From positions 1 to 64,000 of the forward strand of contig JADJVX010000011.1 of NCBI GenBank assembly GCA_016710385.1: a stretch of DNA of 64,000 nt. The letters run 5' to 3'. The translations under genes were made by a program, and so were the position numbers. The notes beneath the pieces are model-generated. The model ran no database searches. It was not told where the DNA came from and was given only the letters and a program-made list of their open reading frames with translations. This document shows positions 40,706-51,946 of the stretch, in pieces. Origin of the DNA: Actinomycetales bacterium. GTDB lineage: Bacteria; Actinomycetota; Actinomycetes; Actinomycetales; Dermatophilaceae. Each line of letters starts with the position of its first letter. Within the stretch, counting starts at the first letter, position 1.

Positions 40706-43700
40706 TCAGGCGGATTCCTCCTCGTCGCGTCGCCGCCGAGCGATGAACATCAGTCCGGCACCGAGGGCCGCGAGCAGCATGCCGAGGTAGGCCACGCCGA
40801 GGCCGTCAGCCCCGGTCTTGGGCAGCTCGGTCTTGCTGGAGGTGACCGTCACAGGGTTCGACGGCACCTTCGGGTTCTCGGCCGACATGACCGCAGCGAC
40901 GTTGACGCCGGTCCAGGTGTAGGTCTCACCCGGGGCCACTGTCGGCGCCGCATCGACCGTCACCTGGAAGCTCGCGACGAACGACGCTCCCGGCTGGAGC
41001 GTGGCCACCGTCCAGGTCAGCGTGCGCGTAGCGGCGTCGTATGCCGTCGTGCAGACCACCCCGTCGAGGCAGACGTTGCTGGCCGGGACAAGCGTCATGC
41101 CGGCAGGAATCACATCGGTGATCGTCACCATCGACTGCGGGGAGTTGCCCCCAGCGGTGGCCCGGATCGAGTATCCGACCGTGTCACCGAAGGCGACGAT
41201 CCCATCGGTCGCGGTCCAGGTGGCACCGCTGACTTCGAAGCCGGCCTTGACCAAGGTCAAGCCGTAGACCGGGGTGAGCGGGGTGTCCTCGCAGTCGACG
41301 TTGTTCGTCGGATCCGCGGTGGCCGCGAGCGGGGCTAGCAGGGCGCCGACCTTGGCGACCTCGTCAGGTGCGGGGCAGCTGGGGTTTTCCGGAGCCGGGT
41401 CGTCGTCGGTGGTGACGACGGCCAGGTTGGTGTAGGTGCCCGCCGCAGCGTCAGCCGCGAACTTCACCGTGATGGTGATGGTCACCGATCCACCGACCGG
41501 GAGGGCAGCCGGGTCGACGAGGCAGTCGACCTCGTTGCCGGTTGCCGCGCAGTTGCCGGGCACGTTGACGACCTCGAGCCCGGTGGGCAGGCGGTCGGCG
41601 ACCATGACCGGCTCATCGGGGTCCGCAGGGCGTTCGCCGGCGTTCGTCACGGTGATCGTGTAGGGGAAGGTCATCCCCACAGTGCCTGTGACGCCGCCGT
41701 CGTCCTTGGTGAGGACGAGGTCGACGGCCTTGTCGTCGTTGACGATCGAGCAGGTCGCCGAGCCGCCGTTGGGGACGGTCACGCTCGCACCGACGGACGT
41801 CGTCTGCGCCTGGGTGGCATCGACGATGGTGCAGGACCATTCACCTGCGCCGTATCCGGCGGGTCCGCCGGATTCGGACAAGGTGTAGGTGCCGGCCGGG
41901 ACGGACGAGTCCGTGGCGGTGCCCCAGCCACTGACGGACGTCTCACCGTTGACAGCCGCAAGTTCGAAGTCCTCAGGCACGGCGTTTCCGCCGTCGTCGT
42001 TTGTCACAGCCTTGTTGAGGGTCAGCGCCGCAGGCTCGTCGTCGTTGGTGATGGTGCAGGTGACGTGCTGGGCCAGGGCCAGGGTCAGGGCACTGTTGGT
42101 GACGGTGACTGGGGCGCCGGTGGCGTCGAGGCACACCCAGGTGGAGGCGGTGTATCCGGCGGGTCCGCCGGTTTCGGCGAGGGTGTAGGTGCCGGCGTTG
42201 ACGTCCTGGTCGACATCTGGGGTGCCGGTGACACCGGTCAGGGGGGTGGGTCCGGTGGCGGTGAGGGTCCAAGCGGTGGCGGCTGCCGTGCCGCCGTTGT
42301 CGTTGACCACGGTCTTGACCAGGGTCAGGTGTGCGGTCTGGTCGTCATTGGTGATGGTGCAGGTGACGGTGGCGCCGTTGGGGATGACCAGGGTGGTGCC
42401 GGTGAGGGTGGCGCCTTCGCAGGCCCAGGTCCCGGCGGTGTAGCCGGCTTGTTGGGCTTCGGACAGGGTGTAGGTCCCGGCGTTGACGGTGAACGTCAGT
42501 GACGATCCGGCGGCGGGGTTGGTGTCCCCACCGGTGGCGGTGGTCGTGGCGGCGGGGGTGCCGGTGGCGCCGGTGGCGGTCAGGGTGAATTGGTCGCTGG
42601 TGGCGGTGCCGCCGTTGTCGTTGGTGAGGATCTTGTCCAACACCAACGTCGCGGTCTGGTCGTCGTTGGTGATGGTGCAGGCGACGGTGGCGCCGTTGGG
42701 GATGACCAGGGTGGTGCCGGTGAGGGTGGCACCTTCGCAGGTCCAGGCCCCGGCGGTGTAGCCGGCTTGTTGGGCTTCGGACAGGGTGTAGGTGCCGGCG
42801 TTGACGGTGAACGACAGTGACGATCCGGCGGCGGGGTTGGTGTCCCCACCAGTGGCGGTGGTGGTGGCGGCGGGGGTGCCGGTGGCGCCGGTGGCGGTCA
42901 GGGTGAATTGGTCGCTGGTGGCGGTGCCGCCGTTGTCGTTGGTGAGGATCTTGTCCAACACCAACGTCGAGGGCTGGTCGTCATTGGTGATGGTGCAGGT
43001 GACGTGCTGGGCCAGGGCCAGGGTCAGGGCACTGTTGGTGACGGTGACTGGGGCGCCGGTGGCGTCGAGGCACACCCAGGTGGAGGCGGTGTATCCGGCG
43101 GGTCCGCCGGTTTCGGTGAGGGTGTAGGTGCCGGCGTTGACGTCCTGGTCGACATCGGGGGTGCCGGTGACACCGGTCAGGGGGGTGGGTCCGGTGGCGG
43201 TGAGGGTCCAGGCGGTGGGCGCTGCGGTGCCGCCGTTGTCGTTGATCACGGTCTTGACCAGGGTCAGGTGTGCGGTCTGGTCGTTGTTGGTGATGGTGCA
43301 GACGACGGTGGCGCCGTTGGGGATGACCAGGGTGGTGCCGGTGAGGGTGGCGCCTTCGCAGGCCCAGGTCCCGGCGGTGTAGCCGGCTTGTTGGGCTTCG
43401 GACAGGGTGTAGGTCCCGGCGTTGACGGTGAACGTCAGTGACGATCCGGCGGCGGGGTTGGTGTCCCCACCGGTGGCGGTGGTCGTGGCGGCGGGGGTGC
43501 CGGTGGCACCGGTGGCGGTCAGGGTGAATTGGTCGCTGGTGGCGGTGCCGCCGTTGTCGTTGGTGAGGATCTTGTCCAACACCAACGTCGCGGTCTGGTC
43601 GTCGTTGGTGATGGTGCAGGCGACGGTGGCGCCGTTGGGGATGACCAGGGTGGTGCCGGTGAGGGTGGCACCTTCGCAGGTCCAGGCCCCGGCGGTGTAG

Positions 43701-45666
43701 CCGGCTTGTTGGGCTTCGGACAGGGTGTAGGTGCCGGCGTTGACGGTGAACGACAGTGACGATCCGGCGGCGGGGTTGGTGTCCCCACCGGTGGAGGTGG
43801 TGGTGGCGGCGGGGGTGCCGGTGGCGCCGGTGGCGGTCAGGGTGAACTGGTCGCTGGTGGCGGTGCCGCCGTTGTCGTTGGTGAGGATCTTGTCCAACAC
43901 CAACATCGACGGCTGGTCGTCGTTGGTGACGGTGCAGGCGACGGTGCCGCCGTTGGGGACGATGACGGTGGTGCCAGTGGACGTGGTCTGGACCCCGGCG
44001 GCGTCGGTGATGGTGCACGTCCAGGTGCCGGCCGTGTAACCGGGCATCGAGGTCTCGGACAGGGTGTAGGTGCCGGCGGGGACGGTCGGGTTGCTGGCCG
44101 ATCCGGCTCCGGTGACCGTGGTCGACGGAGTGCCACCGACGGCGGTGAGGGTGAAGTCGGTCGCGACAGCGGTGCCACCGTTGTCGTTGACGACAGTCTT
44201 GGCCAGGCTGAGCGAGGCCGGCTGGTCATCGTTGACGATGGTGCAGGCGACGGTGCCGCCGTTGGGGACGATGACGGTGGTGCCAGTGGACGTGGTCTGG
44301 ACCCCGGCGGCGTCGGTGATGGTGCACGTCCAGGTGCCGGCCGTGTAACCGGGCATCGAGGTCTCGGACAGGGTGTAGGTGCCGGCGGGGACGGTCGGGT
44401 TGCTGGCCGATCCGGCTCCGGTGACCGTGGTCGACGGAGTGCCACCGACGGCGGTGAGGGTGAAGTCGGTCGCGACAGCGGTGCCACCGTTGTCGTTGAC
44501 GACAGTCTTGGCCAGGCTGAGCGAGGCCGGCTGGTCATCGTTGACGATGGCGCAGACCACGGTGCTGCCCAGCGGCACCGTCACCGTGGCACCCGTCGTG
44601 GTGGTCACGGTGCCCGCGGAATCGGTGACCGAGCAAGACCACGTGCCGGCGGCATATCCCGGCTTCGTCGTCTCGGACAACGTGTAGATGCCGGCCGGCA
44701 CCTCGGTGGCAACGGTGCCGCCTGCACCGGTGAGGGTGAAGGCCGGGGTGCCACCGATCGCGGTGAGGGTGAAGTCGGTCGCGACAGCAGTGCCGCCGTG
44801 GTCGGTGACCACGGTCTTGACGAGTGTCATCACGGCCGTCGTGTCGTTGTTGGTGATGGTGCAGGTGACGTGCTGGGCCAGGGCCAGAGTCACGGCAGCG
44901 TTGGTGACGGTCACTGGGGCGCCGGTGGCGTCGAGGCACACCCAGGTGGAGGCGGTGTATCCGGCGGGTCCGCCGGTTTCGGTCAGGGTGTAGGTGCCGG
45001 CGTTGACGTCCTGGTCGACATCGGGGGTGCCGGTGACACCGGTCAGTGGGGTGGGTCCGGTGGCGGTGAGGGTCCAGGCGGTGGCGGCTGCCGTGCCGCC
45101 GTTGTCGTTGATCACGGTCTTGACCAGGGTCAGGTGTGCGGTCTGGTCGTCGTTGGTGATGGTGCAGGTGACGTGCTGGGCCAGGGCCAGGGTCAGGGCA
45201 CTGTTGGTGACGGTGACCGGGGCGCCGGTGGCGTCGAGGCACACCCAGGTGGAGGCGGTGTATCCGGCGGGTCCGCCGGTTTCGGTGAGGGTGTAGGTGC
45301 CGGCGTTGACGTCCTGGTCGACATCGGGGGTGCCGGTGACACCGGTCAGGGGGGTGGGTCCGGTGGCGGTGAGGGTCCAGGCGGTGGCGGCTGCGGTGCC
45401 GCCGTTGTCGTTGATCACGGTCTTGACCAGGGTCAGGTGTGCGGTCTGGTCGTTGTTGGTGATGGTGCAGGTGACGGTGGCGCCGTTGGGGATGACCAGG
45501 GTGGTGCCGGTGAGGGTGGCGCCTTCGCAGGCCCAGGCCCCGGCGGTGTAGCCGGCTTGTTGGGCTTCGGACAGGGTGTAGGTGCCGGCGTTGACGGTGA
45601 ACGACAGTGACGATCCGGCGGCGGGGTTGGTGTCCCCACCGGTGGCGGTGGTCGTGGCGGCGGGGT
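40706..45666 (-). CDS. LPXTG cell-wall repeat protein, C-terminal part (frameshifted)
   Basis: This reading continues the giant surface protein after a one-base shift at about 45661-45665; the open frame itself extends to 46318, but those codons are out of frame with the repeats. It holds roughly twelve further prealbumin-like beta modules of about 100 residues (openings such as LTLVKTVINDNGGTA or LVLDKILTNDNGGTA). Two DUF11-like modules follow (VTVTNAGERPADPDEP near the first). The end is a classical sortase signal: ELPKTGADG, then a hydrophobic helix and the basic tail RRRRDEE. The product would be covalently attached to peptidoglycan as a long stalk or adhesin. Confidence 0.75.
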
Positions 45667-47960
45667 GCCGGTGGCGCCGGTGGCGGTCAGGGTGAACTGG
45701 TCGCTGGTGGCGGTGCCGCCGTTGTCGTTGGTGAGGATCTTGTCCAACACCAACGTCGCGGTCTGGTCGTCGTTGGTGATGGTGCAGGCGACGGTGGCGC
45801 CGTTGGGGATGACCAGGGTGGTGCCGGTGAGGGTGGCGCCTTCGCAGGTCCAGGCCCCGGCGGTGTAGCCGGCTTGTTGGGCTTCGGACAGGGTGTAGGT
45901 GCCGGCGTTCACGGTGAACGACAGTGACGATCCGGCGGCGGGGTTGGTGTCCCCACCGGTGGCGGTGGTCGTGGCGGCGGGGGTGCCGGTGGCGCCGGTG
46001 GCGGTCAGGGTGAACTGGTCGCTGGTGGCGGTGCCGCCGTTGTCGTTGGTGAGGATCTTGTCCAACACCAACATCGACGGCTGGTCGTCGTTGGTGATGG
46101 TGCATGTGACGTGCTGGGCCAGGGCCAGGGTCAGGGCACTGTTGGTGACGGTGACTGGGGCGCCGGTGGCGTCGAGGCACACCCAGGTGGAGGCGGTGTA
46201 TCCGGCGGGTCCGCCGGTTTCGGCGAGGGTGTAGGTGCCGGCGTTGACGTCCTGGTCGACATCGGGGGTGCCGGTGACACCGGTCAGGGGGGTGGGTCCG
46301 GTGGCGGTGAGGGTCCAAGCGGTGGGGGCTGCGGTGCCGCCGTTGTCGTTGATCACGGTCTTGACCAGGGTCAGGTGTGCGGTCTGGTCGTTGTTGGTGA
46401 TGGTGCAGACGACGGTGGCGCCGTTGGGGATGACCAGGGTGGTGCCGGTGAGGGTGGCGCCTTCGCAGGCCCAGGCCCCGGCGGTGTAGCCGGCTTGTTG
46501 GGCTTCGGACAGGGTGTAGGTCCCGGCGTTGACGGTGAACGTCAGTGACGATCCGGCGGCGGGGTTGGTGTCCCCACCGGTGGCGGTGGTCGTGGCGGCG
46601 GGGGTGCCGGTGGCGCCGGTGGCGGTCAGGGTGAACTGGTCGCTGGTGGCGGTGCCGCCGTTGTCGTTGGTGAGGATCTTGTCCAACACCAACGTCGCGG
46701 CCTGGTCGTCATTGGTGATGGTGCAGGTGACGTGCTGGGCCAGGGCCAGGGTCAGGGCACTGTTGGTGACGGTGACTGGGGCGCCGGTGGCGTCGAGGCA
46801 CACCCAGGTGGAGGCGGTGTATCCGGCGGGTCCGCCGGTTTCGGCGAGGGTGTAGGTGCCGGCGTTGACGTCCTGGTCGACATCGGGGGTGCCGGTGACA
46901 CCGGTCAGGGGGGTGGGTCCGGTGGCGGTGAGGGTCCAGGCGGTGGGGGCTGCGGTGCCGCCGTTGTCGTTGATCACGGTCTTGACCAGGGTCAGGTGTG
47001 CGGTCTGGTCGTTGTTGGTGATGGTGCAGACGACGTTGGCACCGAGGGCCAGGTCGACCGAGCCGTTGGTGATGGTGACCGGGCTTCCGGCGATGTCGAC
47101 GCAAGACCAGGTTCCGACATAGTCGGCTGGGCCGGACTCGCTCAGGGCATAGCTGCCGGCGTTGACGTCCTTGTCGACATCTGAGGTGCCGGTGACGCCG
47201 GTGAACGGGGCGGTGGGTCCGGTGGCGGTGAGGGTCCAGTCCGTCGTGGCTGCCGTGCCGCCGTTGTCGTTGACCACGGCCTTGACCAGCTTGAGGTGAG
47301 CCGTCAGGTCGTTGTTGGTCACCGTGCAGGTGACATTGGCGCCCAAGGCCAAGGTCAGCGAGCCGCCCGGGGCAGCGACCGGGGCACCGGCTGCGTCGAC
47401 ACACACCCACGCGGAGGCCAGGTATCCGGCGGGTCCGCCGGATTCGGACAGGGTGTAGGTCCCGGCGTTGACGTCCTGGTCGACATCTGCGGTGCCGGTG
47501 ACACCCGTCAGGGGGGTCGGGCCGGTCGCGGTGAGGGTCCAGGCGGTGGCGAGGGCTGTCCCGCCGTTGTCATTGATCACGGTCTTGACGAGTTTGAGGT
47601 GTGCGGTCTGATCGTCGTTGGTGATGGAGCACACGATGTCCTGGCCAGCGGCCACGGTCACTTGGCTGTTGGTGACGGTGACCGGCGCGCCCGTTGCCTC
47701 GTCGAGGCAGGTCCACGTCGACGTGGTGTAGCCGGGGGTGCTCGCCGGGGTCTCCGACAGCGTGAAGGTGCCGGGCACGACGGCCGCCGAGGCACCCACG
47801 GCCGGGTCGTTGACGGCCGGGTCGACGGCGCTGATGACGGCAGTGCTCGCGCTGTCCTTGGCCACCAGGGTGAAGGCGGTGGCCGTGCCGCCGTTGTCGT
47901 TGGGCAGCACCTTGTTCAGTGTGAGCGTCTGCGCCTGGTTGGTGATGGTGCAGGAGGCCG
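41990..47960 (-). repeat. About 20 near-identical 0.3-kb modules in the surface-protein gene
   Basis: By eye, about 20 modules follow one another. Two main types alternate, one opening AHLTLVKTV and one LVLDKILT, and a third (ASLSLAKTV) is duplicated exactly at about 43920-44550. Stretches of more than 100 bases are identical between distant copies, so recombination and assembly collapse or expansion are likely. The many open frames on the opposite strand are by-products of this GC-rich repetition. Confidence 0.85.
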
Positions 47961-49290
47961 GCGGAATGGCGGTGTTGTCAAAGGTCGACGGCGGAACGAG
48001 GAACCGGTTGGTCGTGTAGGCGCCGTTCTCATAGACGACAACGGTCTTGACGACCGGAGGGTCCACGAAGATGTCGGTATAGGTGCACGAGATGGTCTTC
48101 AGTGACCACGGCGAGGGGACCGGGGTGGTCTCGGCGATCGTGTAGTCGGGCTGCGCGATGACGTTGGTCCAGTTATGGGTGCCGCCGATGGTGATATTGG
48201 CGTCGAGTTCCTTGACGTCGGCGTCGGGCTCGGTGCTCGATCCGCTGCCGTTGAGGTTCACGGCCAACGTGGTGTCGTGGACGATGTCGTAGTCGAGCGC
48301 ATCGGACGCGGGCGCTTGGTCGACCGAGTAGTGGAACAGCGCCGGGGAGGTGACGCCGGGCTTGGAGGACACCTTGGACACATCGAGCGCACCACAGTTC
48401 GAGATCTCCAACGGGATCACCGCGACGAGGTCCTTCACCGCTGAGGTCAATGCCCCACCGGTGATGGCGGCGCCTTGGCCGTCGACCGCGATGCTGCGGC
48501 AGCTGGTGTCCGGGAGGATTCCCAAATGGGTGAGGTTGAGCGCGACCTCACCGTAGTCGCCCGAGGCTTTGCCCTGGATCGCGTCGGTGGGCGGGGACTG
48601 GGGAGTCCACACGCCGCCGACCATCTTGGCCATGGTGAAGGTCACGGCACCCGAGGAAGGATCGAAAGTGAAGATGAAGAGGAAGTCGCCGTTGAGATCG
48701 CCCTCGGTCGGGGCCAGCCCGTCGCCGTCGTCGAGATAGAGCATCGCCTGCCAGGTGCCCGTGCCGCCACACTTCTGATAGCCGACGTAGAGGATGTCGT
48801 GGAGCTGGTTGTTGATGTTGACCTTCTCGGCGGCGATGTCGATCCAGTCGATGTCGGTCTTGCCGTTGGGAGCTGGACCGCCGCTGGCCCAGATCGGGCC
48901 GTCCTCGATCTTCACGCCGCTGCCGGCCGCGTCGTCGACGAATCCGAAGTTCGCCAAGGCGCACCCAGTCGTCAGACCAGTGGTCGCCCCCATGTCGATG
49001 TTGCGGTGGTTGTAGTAGATGCCGGTGGTGGGGTGACCCTCGGGAGTGGTGCCGGGGCCATAGGGAGCGTCGAAGTCGTTGGGACCGGCGGGATTGCCGT
49101 CGATGACGAAGTCCGTGACGGGCACGAACGGCGCGGTCGTCGCTTGGGCCGACCCGCTCACGCCGAAAAGGGCGACAGGCAGGGCCAACACGGCGGCTGC
49201 CAGAGCTGCGGTCCGGACTCGGATGACGGGCCACCGACCTGGTCGGCGGTGACGACCCTTCACCGAGATACGGCCACGCGACGCGTCCAT
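45433..49290 (-). CDS. LPXTG cell-wall repeat protein, N-terminal part (frameshifted)
   Basis: ATG 49290 has AAGGGAG upstream and begins a long Sec signal peptide (ALAAAVLALPVALFGVSGSAQA). The first 400 residues are a unique, probably ligand-binding or DUF11-like region with many aromatic strands (GIYYNHRNIDMG, WIDIAAEKVNINNQLHDILY). Eight beta modules of the NDNGGTA type then follow. The reading breaks at about 45661, where GGGG replaces the GGGGG found at the same place in sister modules; after that it is a proline-rich out-of-frame tail to 45433. Joined to the downstream part the protein would have about 2,850 residues. Slippage in the G-run may switch it on and off, or the break is a sequencing error. 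Confidence 0.75.
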   Translation of the reverse strand: MDASRGRISVKGRHRRPGRWPVIRVRTAALAAAVLALPVALFGVSGSAQATTAPFVPVTDFVIDGNPAGPNDFDAPYGPGTTPEGHPTTGIYYNHRNIDMGATTGLTTGCALANFGFVDDAAGSGVKIEDGPIWASGGPAPNGKTDIDWIDIAAEKVNINNQLHDILYVGYQKCGGTGTWQAMLYLDDGDGLAPTEGDLNGDFLFIFTFDPSSGAVTFTMAKMVGGVWTPQSPPTDAIQGKASGDYGEVALNLTHLGILPDTSCRSIAVDGQGAAITGGALTSAVKDLVAVIPLEISNCGALDVSKVSSKPGVTSPALFHYSVDQAPASDALDYDIVHDTTLAVNLNGSGSSTEPDADVKELDANITIGGTHNWTNVIAQPDYTIAETTPVPSPWSLKTISCTYTDIFVDPPVVKTVVVYENGAYTTNRFLVPPSTFDNTAIPPASCTITNQAQTLTLNKVLPNDNGGTATAFTLVAKDSASTAVISAVDPAVNDPAVGASAAVVPGTFTLSETPASTPGYTTSTWTCLDEATGAPVTVTNSQVTVAAGQDIVCSITNDDQTAHLKLVKTVINDNGGTALATAWTLTATGPTPLTGVTGTADVDQDVNAGTYTLSESGGPAGYLASAWVCVDAAGAPVAAPGGSLTLALGANVTCTVTNNDLTAHLKLVKAVVNDNGGTAATTDWTLTATGPTAPFTGVTGTSDVDKDVNAGSYALSESGPADYVGTWSCVDIAGSPVTITNGSVDLALGANVVCTITNNDQTAHLTLVKTVINDNGGTAAPTAWTLTATGPTPLTGVTGTPDVDQDVNAGTYTLAETGGPAGYTASTWVCLDATGAPVTVTNSALTLALAQHVTCTITNDDQAATLVLDKILTNDNGGTATSDQFTLTATGATGTPAATTTATGGDTNPAAGSSLTFTVNAGTYTLSEAQQAGYTAGAWACEGATLTGTTLVIPNGATVVCTITNNDQTAHLTLVKTVINDNGGTAAPTAWTLTATGPTPLTGVTGTPDVDQDVNAGTYTLAETGGPAGYTASTWVCLDATGAPVTVTNSALTLALAQHVTCTITNDDQPSMLVLDKILTNDNGGTATSDQFTLTATGATGTPAATTTATGGDTNPAAGSSLSFTVNAGTYTLSEAQQAGYTAGAWTCEGATLTGTTLVIPNGATVACTITNDDQTATLVLDKILTNDNGGTATSDQFTLTATGATGTPPPRPPPPVGTPTPPPDRHCRSPSTPAPTPCPKPNKPATPPGPGPAKAPPSPAPPWSSPTAPPSPAPSPTTTRPHT

Positions 49291-49449
49291 GATGCTCCCT
49301 TACCCCAGAATTCCGACTCTGGTAGCCCCTTTCCCAGCGGCGTGAGGAGCGCGCTGGACTCCCAATGCAGGGGCCACCGCTGCGAATCTAGAGGAACCGG
49401 ACGGCGCGTTTCGCCGAATTGGGAGAATTGCCCACTCCGGCCGTCAAGG

Positions 49450-49471
49450 CTCGCGCTCCCCGCAGCGCGAG
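49450..49471. terminator. Hairpin after the HelD-like gene
   Basis: CTCGCGCT (49450-49457) and AGCGCGAG (49464-49471) form an eight-base stem, two bases beyond the helicase stop codon. The 183-base gap between helicase end and surface-protein start otherwise contains only the latter's promoter region. Confidence 0.4.
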
Positions 49472-49473
49472 GG

Positions 49474-51789
49474 TCATCGCCTCGACGGAGCGAGCAAGAC
49501 CACCATGCGGTGGGCGGCTCGAGTGAGCACGACGTACGCGGTGCGGACCCCGCCAGCACAGCTGGCGCCGATCTCGTCGGGGTCGACCACGACCGTCGCG
49601 TCGTATTCCAGACCCTTGGTCGAGAGGGGGTCGATGACCCGCACGCGGGCGGCGACGGCCGGGTCCACCTGGTGAAGGCGAGCTACCACCCCACCCAGCG
49701 ACACGGCATACCGGTCCGGCGTGATCACCGCAATCGTGCCCTCCACTTGCCCCGCCAGCCCGGCGACCGCGCGCTCCACGGCGCCGACAACATCGTCGCC
49801 GAGCGCCTCCTCGACCGGAACCGCACCCGATTCGCGCACCGCGTCGGGGATGTCCGCGTCGGGCACGTAACGGCGGATCATCGCGGCGGCATAGTCGAAG
49901 ATCTCGCGAGCATTGCGATAGTTGGTCGTCATGTGGAAGCGGCGATAGGCCTGCCCACCCCACGCCTGCTCGCGTGCGGCGGCGGCTTCCACGGGGTCGG
50001 GCCACGACGACTGGGCCAGGTCCCCGACGACGGTCCAGGACGCATATCGCCCGCGACGGCCCAACAGCCGCCACTGCATCGGCGAGAGATCCTGGGCCTC
50101 GTCGACGAGCACGTGGGCATACTCCGGCACCCGCCCGATCGTGCCCGCCAGCAGCCGCTCGCGCGGGTCGGCCGAGACTCGATGCGATTGAGACGACGGG
50201 GCGCCCTCTGCTGACCGATAGACCTCGGGCAGAGCCGCTTGCGCCAGAGTCTCGAGCTCCTCGATCTCGTAGAACCCGCGCTCGGACTCCACCTCCTGTT
50301 GCACCGGCCCGACCCGCGCGGCGAGGTCGTCGACCAGGGGCACATCGGAGATCGACCACGACCCCGTCTCGAGGGCGACGGCCAGCGAGGCGCGCACCAG
50401 CTCCGCCTCCTCCGGGGTGAGCACTCCCGCGGCGTAGCGGCTCATCCGCTCGGCGTCGGCGAGCCACAACAGCACCTCGCGCGGGTCGACTTGCGGCCAC
50501 CAGGCGGCCAGGAAGCTCTCGACGTCGGGGTGGTCGCCGAAGCGGGCCAGGAAGTTTTCGCGTTCGGTGGGACGCACGGCCCGGTATGCCGCCTCGGCCA
50601 GCAGCGCGGCAGCCGCAGGAACCGCGAGATTGCGGGGATGCTGGCGCAGCGCCTGCGCCCGCACCCGGTCCAGGGCGGCGGCGTCCAGGCGCACGGCATA
50701 CCCGCCGGCGAAGACCCGCAGCTCGTGCGGCGCGTCCGGTGACAGGTCGCGCGCCGCTCTGGCGAGCACCTCTCGGATGCGCAACGACCCCTTGATCGCG
50801 GCCGTCGCGGGCGGATCGTGGCGCTCGGTGGTGAAGGCGTCGACGAGGTCGCCGAGGGCGCGCAGGCTCACGCTGTCCTCACCGAGGGAGGGCAGCACCC
50901 GCTCGATGTATGCCGTGTAGGCACCCGAGGGGCCAACGACGAGGATGCCGCCGCTCTCATAGCGGCGCCGGTCGGAATACAACAGGTATGCCGCCCGGTG
51001 CAGTGCGACGACCGTCTTGCCCGTGCCGGGGCCGCCGGTGATCTCGGTGACCCCGCGAGCCGGTGCCCGGATCGCTTCGTCCTGGTGGCGCTGGATGGTG
51101 GCGACGATGTCGCGCATCTGGGCGCCGCGGCTGCGGGTGAGGGCCGCCATGAGCGCACCGTCGCCGACGACAACGAGGTCGTCGGGCGGATCGGGGACCA
51201 TGAGGTCGTCCTCGATGCCGACGACGACCGAGCCGCGGCAGCGCAACACGCGCCGGCGCAGCACCCCCAGGGGCTCGACAGGGGTGGCCCGATAGAACGG
51301 CGCCGCGGCCGGGGCCCGCCAGTCCATGACCAGTGGCTCGTAGTGCTCGTCGCGGATGCCCAGCCGGCCGATGTAGCGCACCTCGCGCTCGGTGGCCGGT
51401 GCCTGCTGCGGGTCTGATCCGGTCGCGTCGGCAGGGTGCCCCTGGCCGACATTGTGCCCCTGGCCGACATGGTGCCCCTGGCCGACCTGGTGCTCCAGAT
51501 CGAGCCGGCCGAAGACCAGTCCCTCGTATTGCGTGTCGAGCGCGTGCTGTCGGCGCGCCGCGTGGAAGACCAGGGCATCGCGCTCGAAGAGCCCGGTCAT
51601 CTCCTCGTCGCGGGCCTCGCCGGTGCGCTCGGTGCGCCCGCGGGCCATTCCCTCGGCGGCGACGAGTTTGGCTCGCTCGGACGCCTTGGCCAACTCCGTA
51701 TATACCCGGTCGACGTGCAGCTGCTCGACAGCGAGTTCGTCGGCGACCACCTGGGCCGTCGCCCGGGTGCTGTCGCTCGTCGTGGTCAC
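49474..51789 (-). CDS. HelD/HelR-type helicase that recycles RNA polymerase
   Basis: GTG 51789 follows GGAAGG; product 771 residues. HelD-type proteins bind RNA polymerase and use ATP to free stalled enzyme; actinobacterial HelR forms also give rifampicin tolerance. An N-terminal coiled coil (QLHVDRVYTELAKASERAK) is followed by IGRLGIRDEH and MDWRAPAAAPFYRATPVEPL, both diagnostic. Then come Walker A GGPGTGKTVVAL (about 251-262), VDEAQDLSPMQW and the C-terminal LSTKGLEYDATVVVDP and VVLTRAAHRMVVLL helicase motifs. A glycine/histidine-rich loop is encoded by an 18-base unit repeated three times (51436-51489). HelD or HelR cannot be separated with certainty. Confidence 0.85.
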   Translation of the reverse strand: MTTTSDSTRATAQVVADELAVEQLHVDRVYTELAKASERAKLVAAEGMARGRTERTGEARDEEMTGLFERDALVFHAARRQHALDTQYEGLVFGRLDLEHQVGQGHHVGQGHNVGQGHPADATGSDPQQAPATEREVRYIGRLGIRDEHYEPLVMDWRAPAAAPFYRATPVEPLGVLRRRVLRCRGSVVVGIEDDLMVPDPPDDLVVVGDGALMAALTRSRGAQMRDIVATIQRHQDEAIRAPARGVTEITGGPGTGKTVVALHRAAYLLYSDRRRYESGGILVVGPSGAYTAYIERVLPSLGEDSVSLRALGDLVDAFTTERHDPPATAAIKGSLRIREVLARAARDLSPDAPHELRVFAGGYAVRLDAAALDRVRAQALRQHPRNLAVPAAAALLAEAAYRAVRPTERENFLARFGDHPDVESFLAAWWPQVDPREVLLWLADAERMSRYAAGVLTPEEAELVRASLAVALETGSWSISDVPLVDDLAARVGPVQQEVESERGFYEIEELETLAQAALPEVYRSAEGAPSSQSHRVSADPRERLLAGTIGRVPEYAHVLVDEAQDLSPMQWRLLGRRGRYASWTVVGDLAQSSWPDPVEAAAAREQAWGGQAYRRFHMTTNYRNAREIFDYAAAMIRRYVPDADIPDAVRESGAVPVEEALGDDVVGAVERAVAGLAGQVEGTIAVITPDRYAVSLGGVVARLHQVDPAVAARVRVIDPLSTKGLEYDATVVVDPDEIGASCAGGVRTAYVVLTRAAHRMVVLLAPSRR

Positions 51790-51883
51790 CAGGAACCTTC
51801 CGTCACGTCCGCTGAAAGCCGCTTCGCGGCGGCTGCCAGCCCGGCCTCCACCTCTGGCCGGGAACATACGAGTCTAGACCAGC

Positions 51884-51926
51884 CCGGTATGCCGTCCGGC
51901 CGGTCAGTGCCGCAACGGCATACCGG
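51884..51926. terminator. Hairpin made of two GTATGCCG motif copies
   Basis: CCGGTATGCCGT (51884-51895) pairs perfectly with ACGGCATACCGG (51915-51926). It lies between the LuxR-like gene and the helicase gene, both leftward. An inverted motif pair acting as terminator is the arrangement known for DNA-uptake sequences in Neisseria and Pasteurellaceae. Confidence 0.6.
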
Positions 51927-51946
51927 CCCTGTCGTGCGCCGCACCC

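Noticed and set aside
41436..47184. Many plus-strand open frames of valine/glycine-rich sequence opposite the surface-protein gene
   Set aside because: They are antisense images of the tandem modules and recur with each module; none has a natural start or fold.
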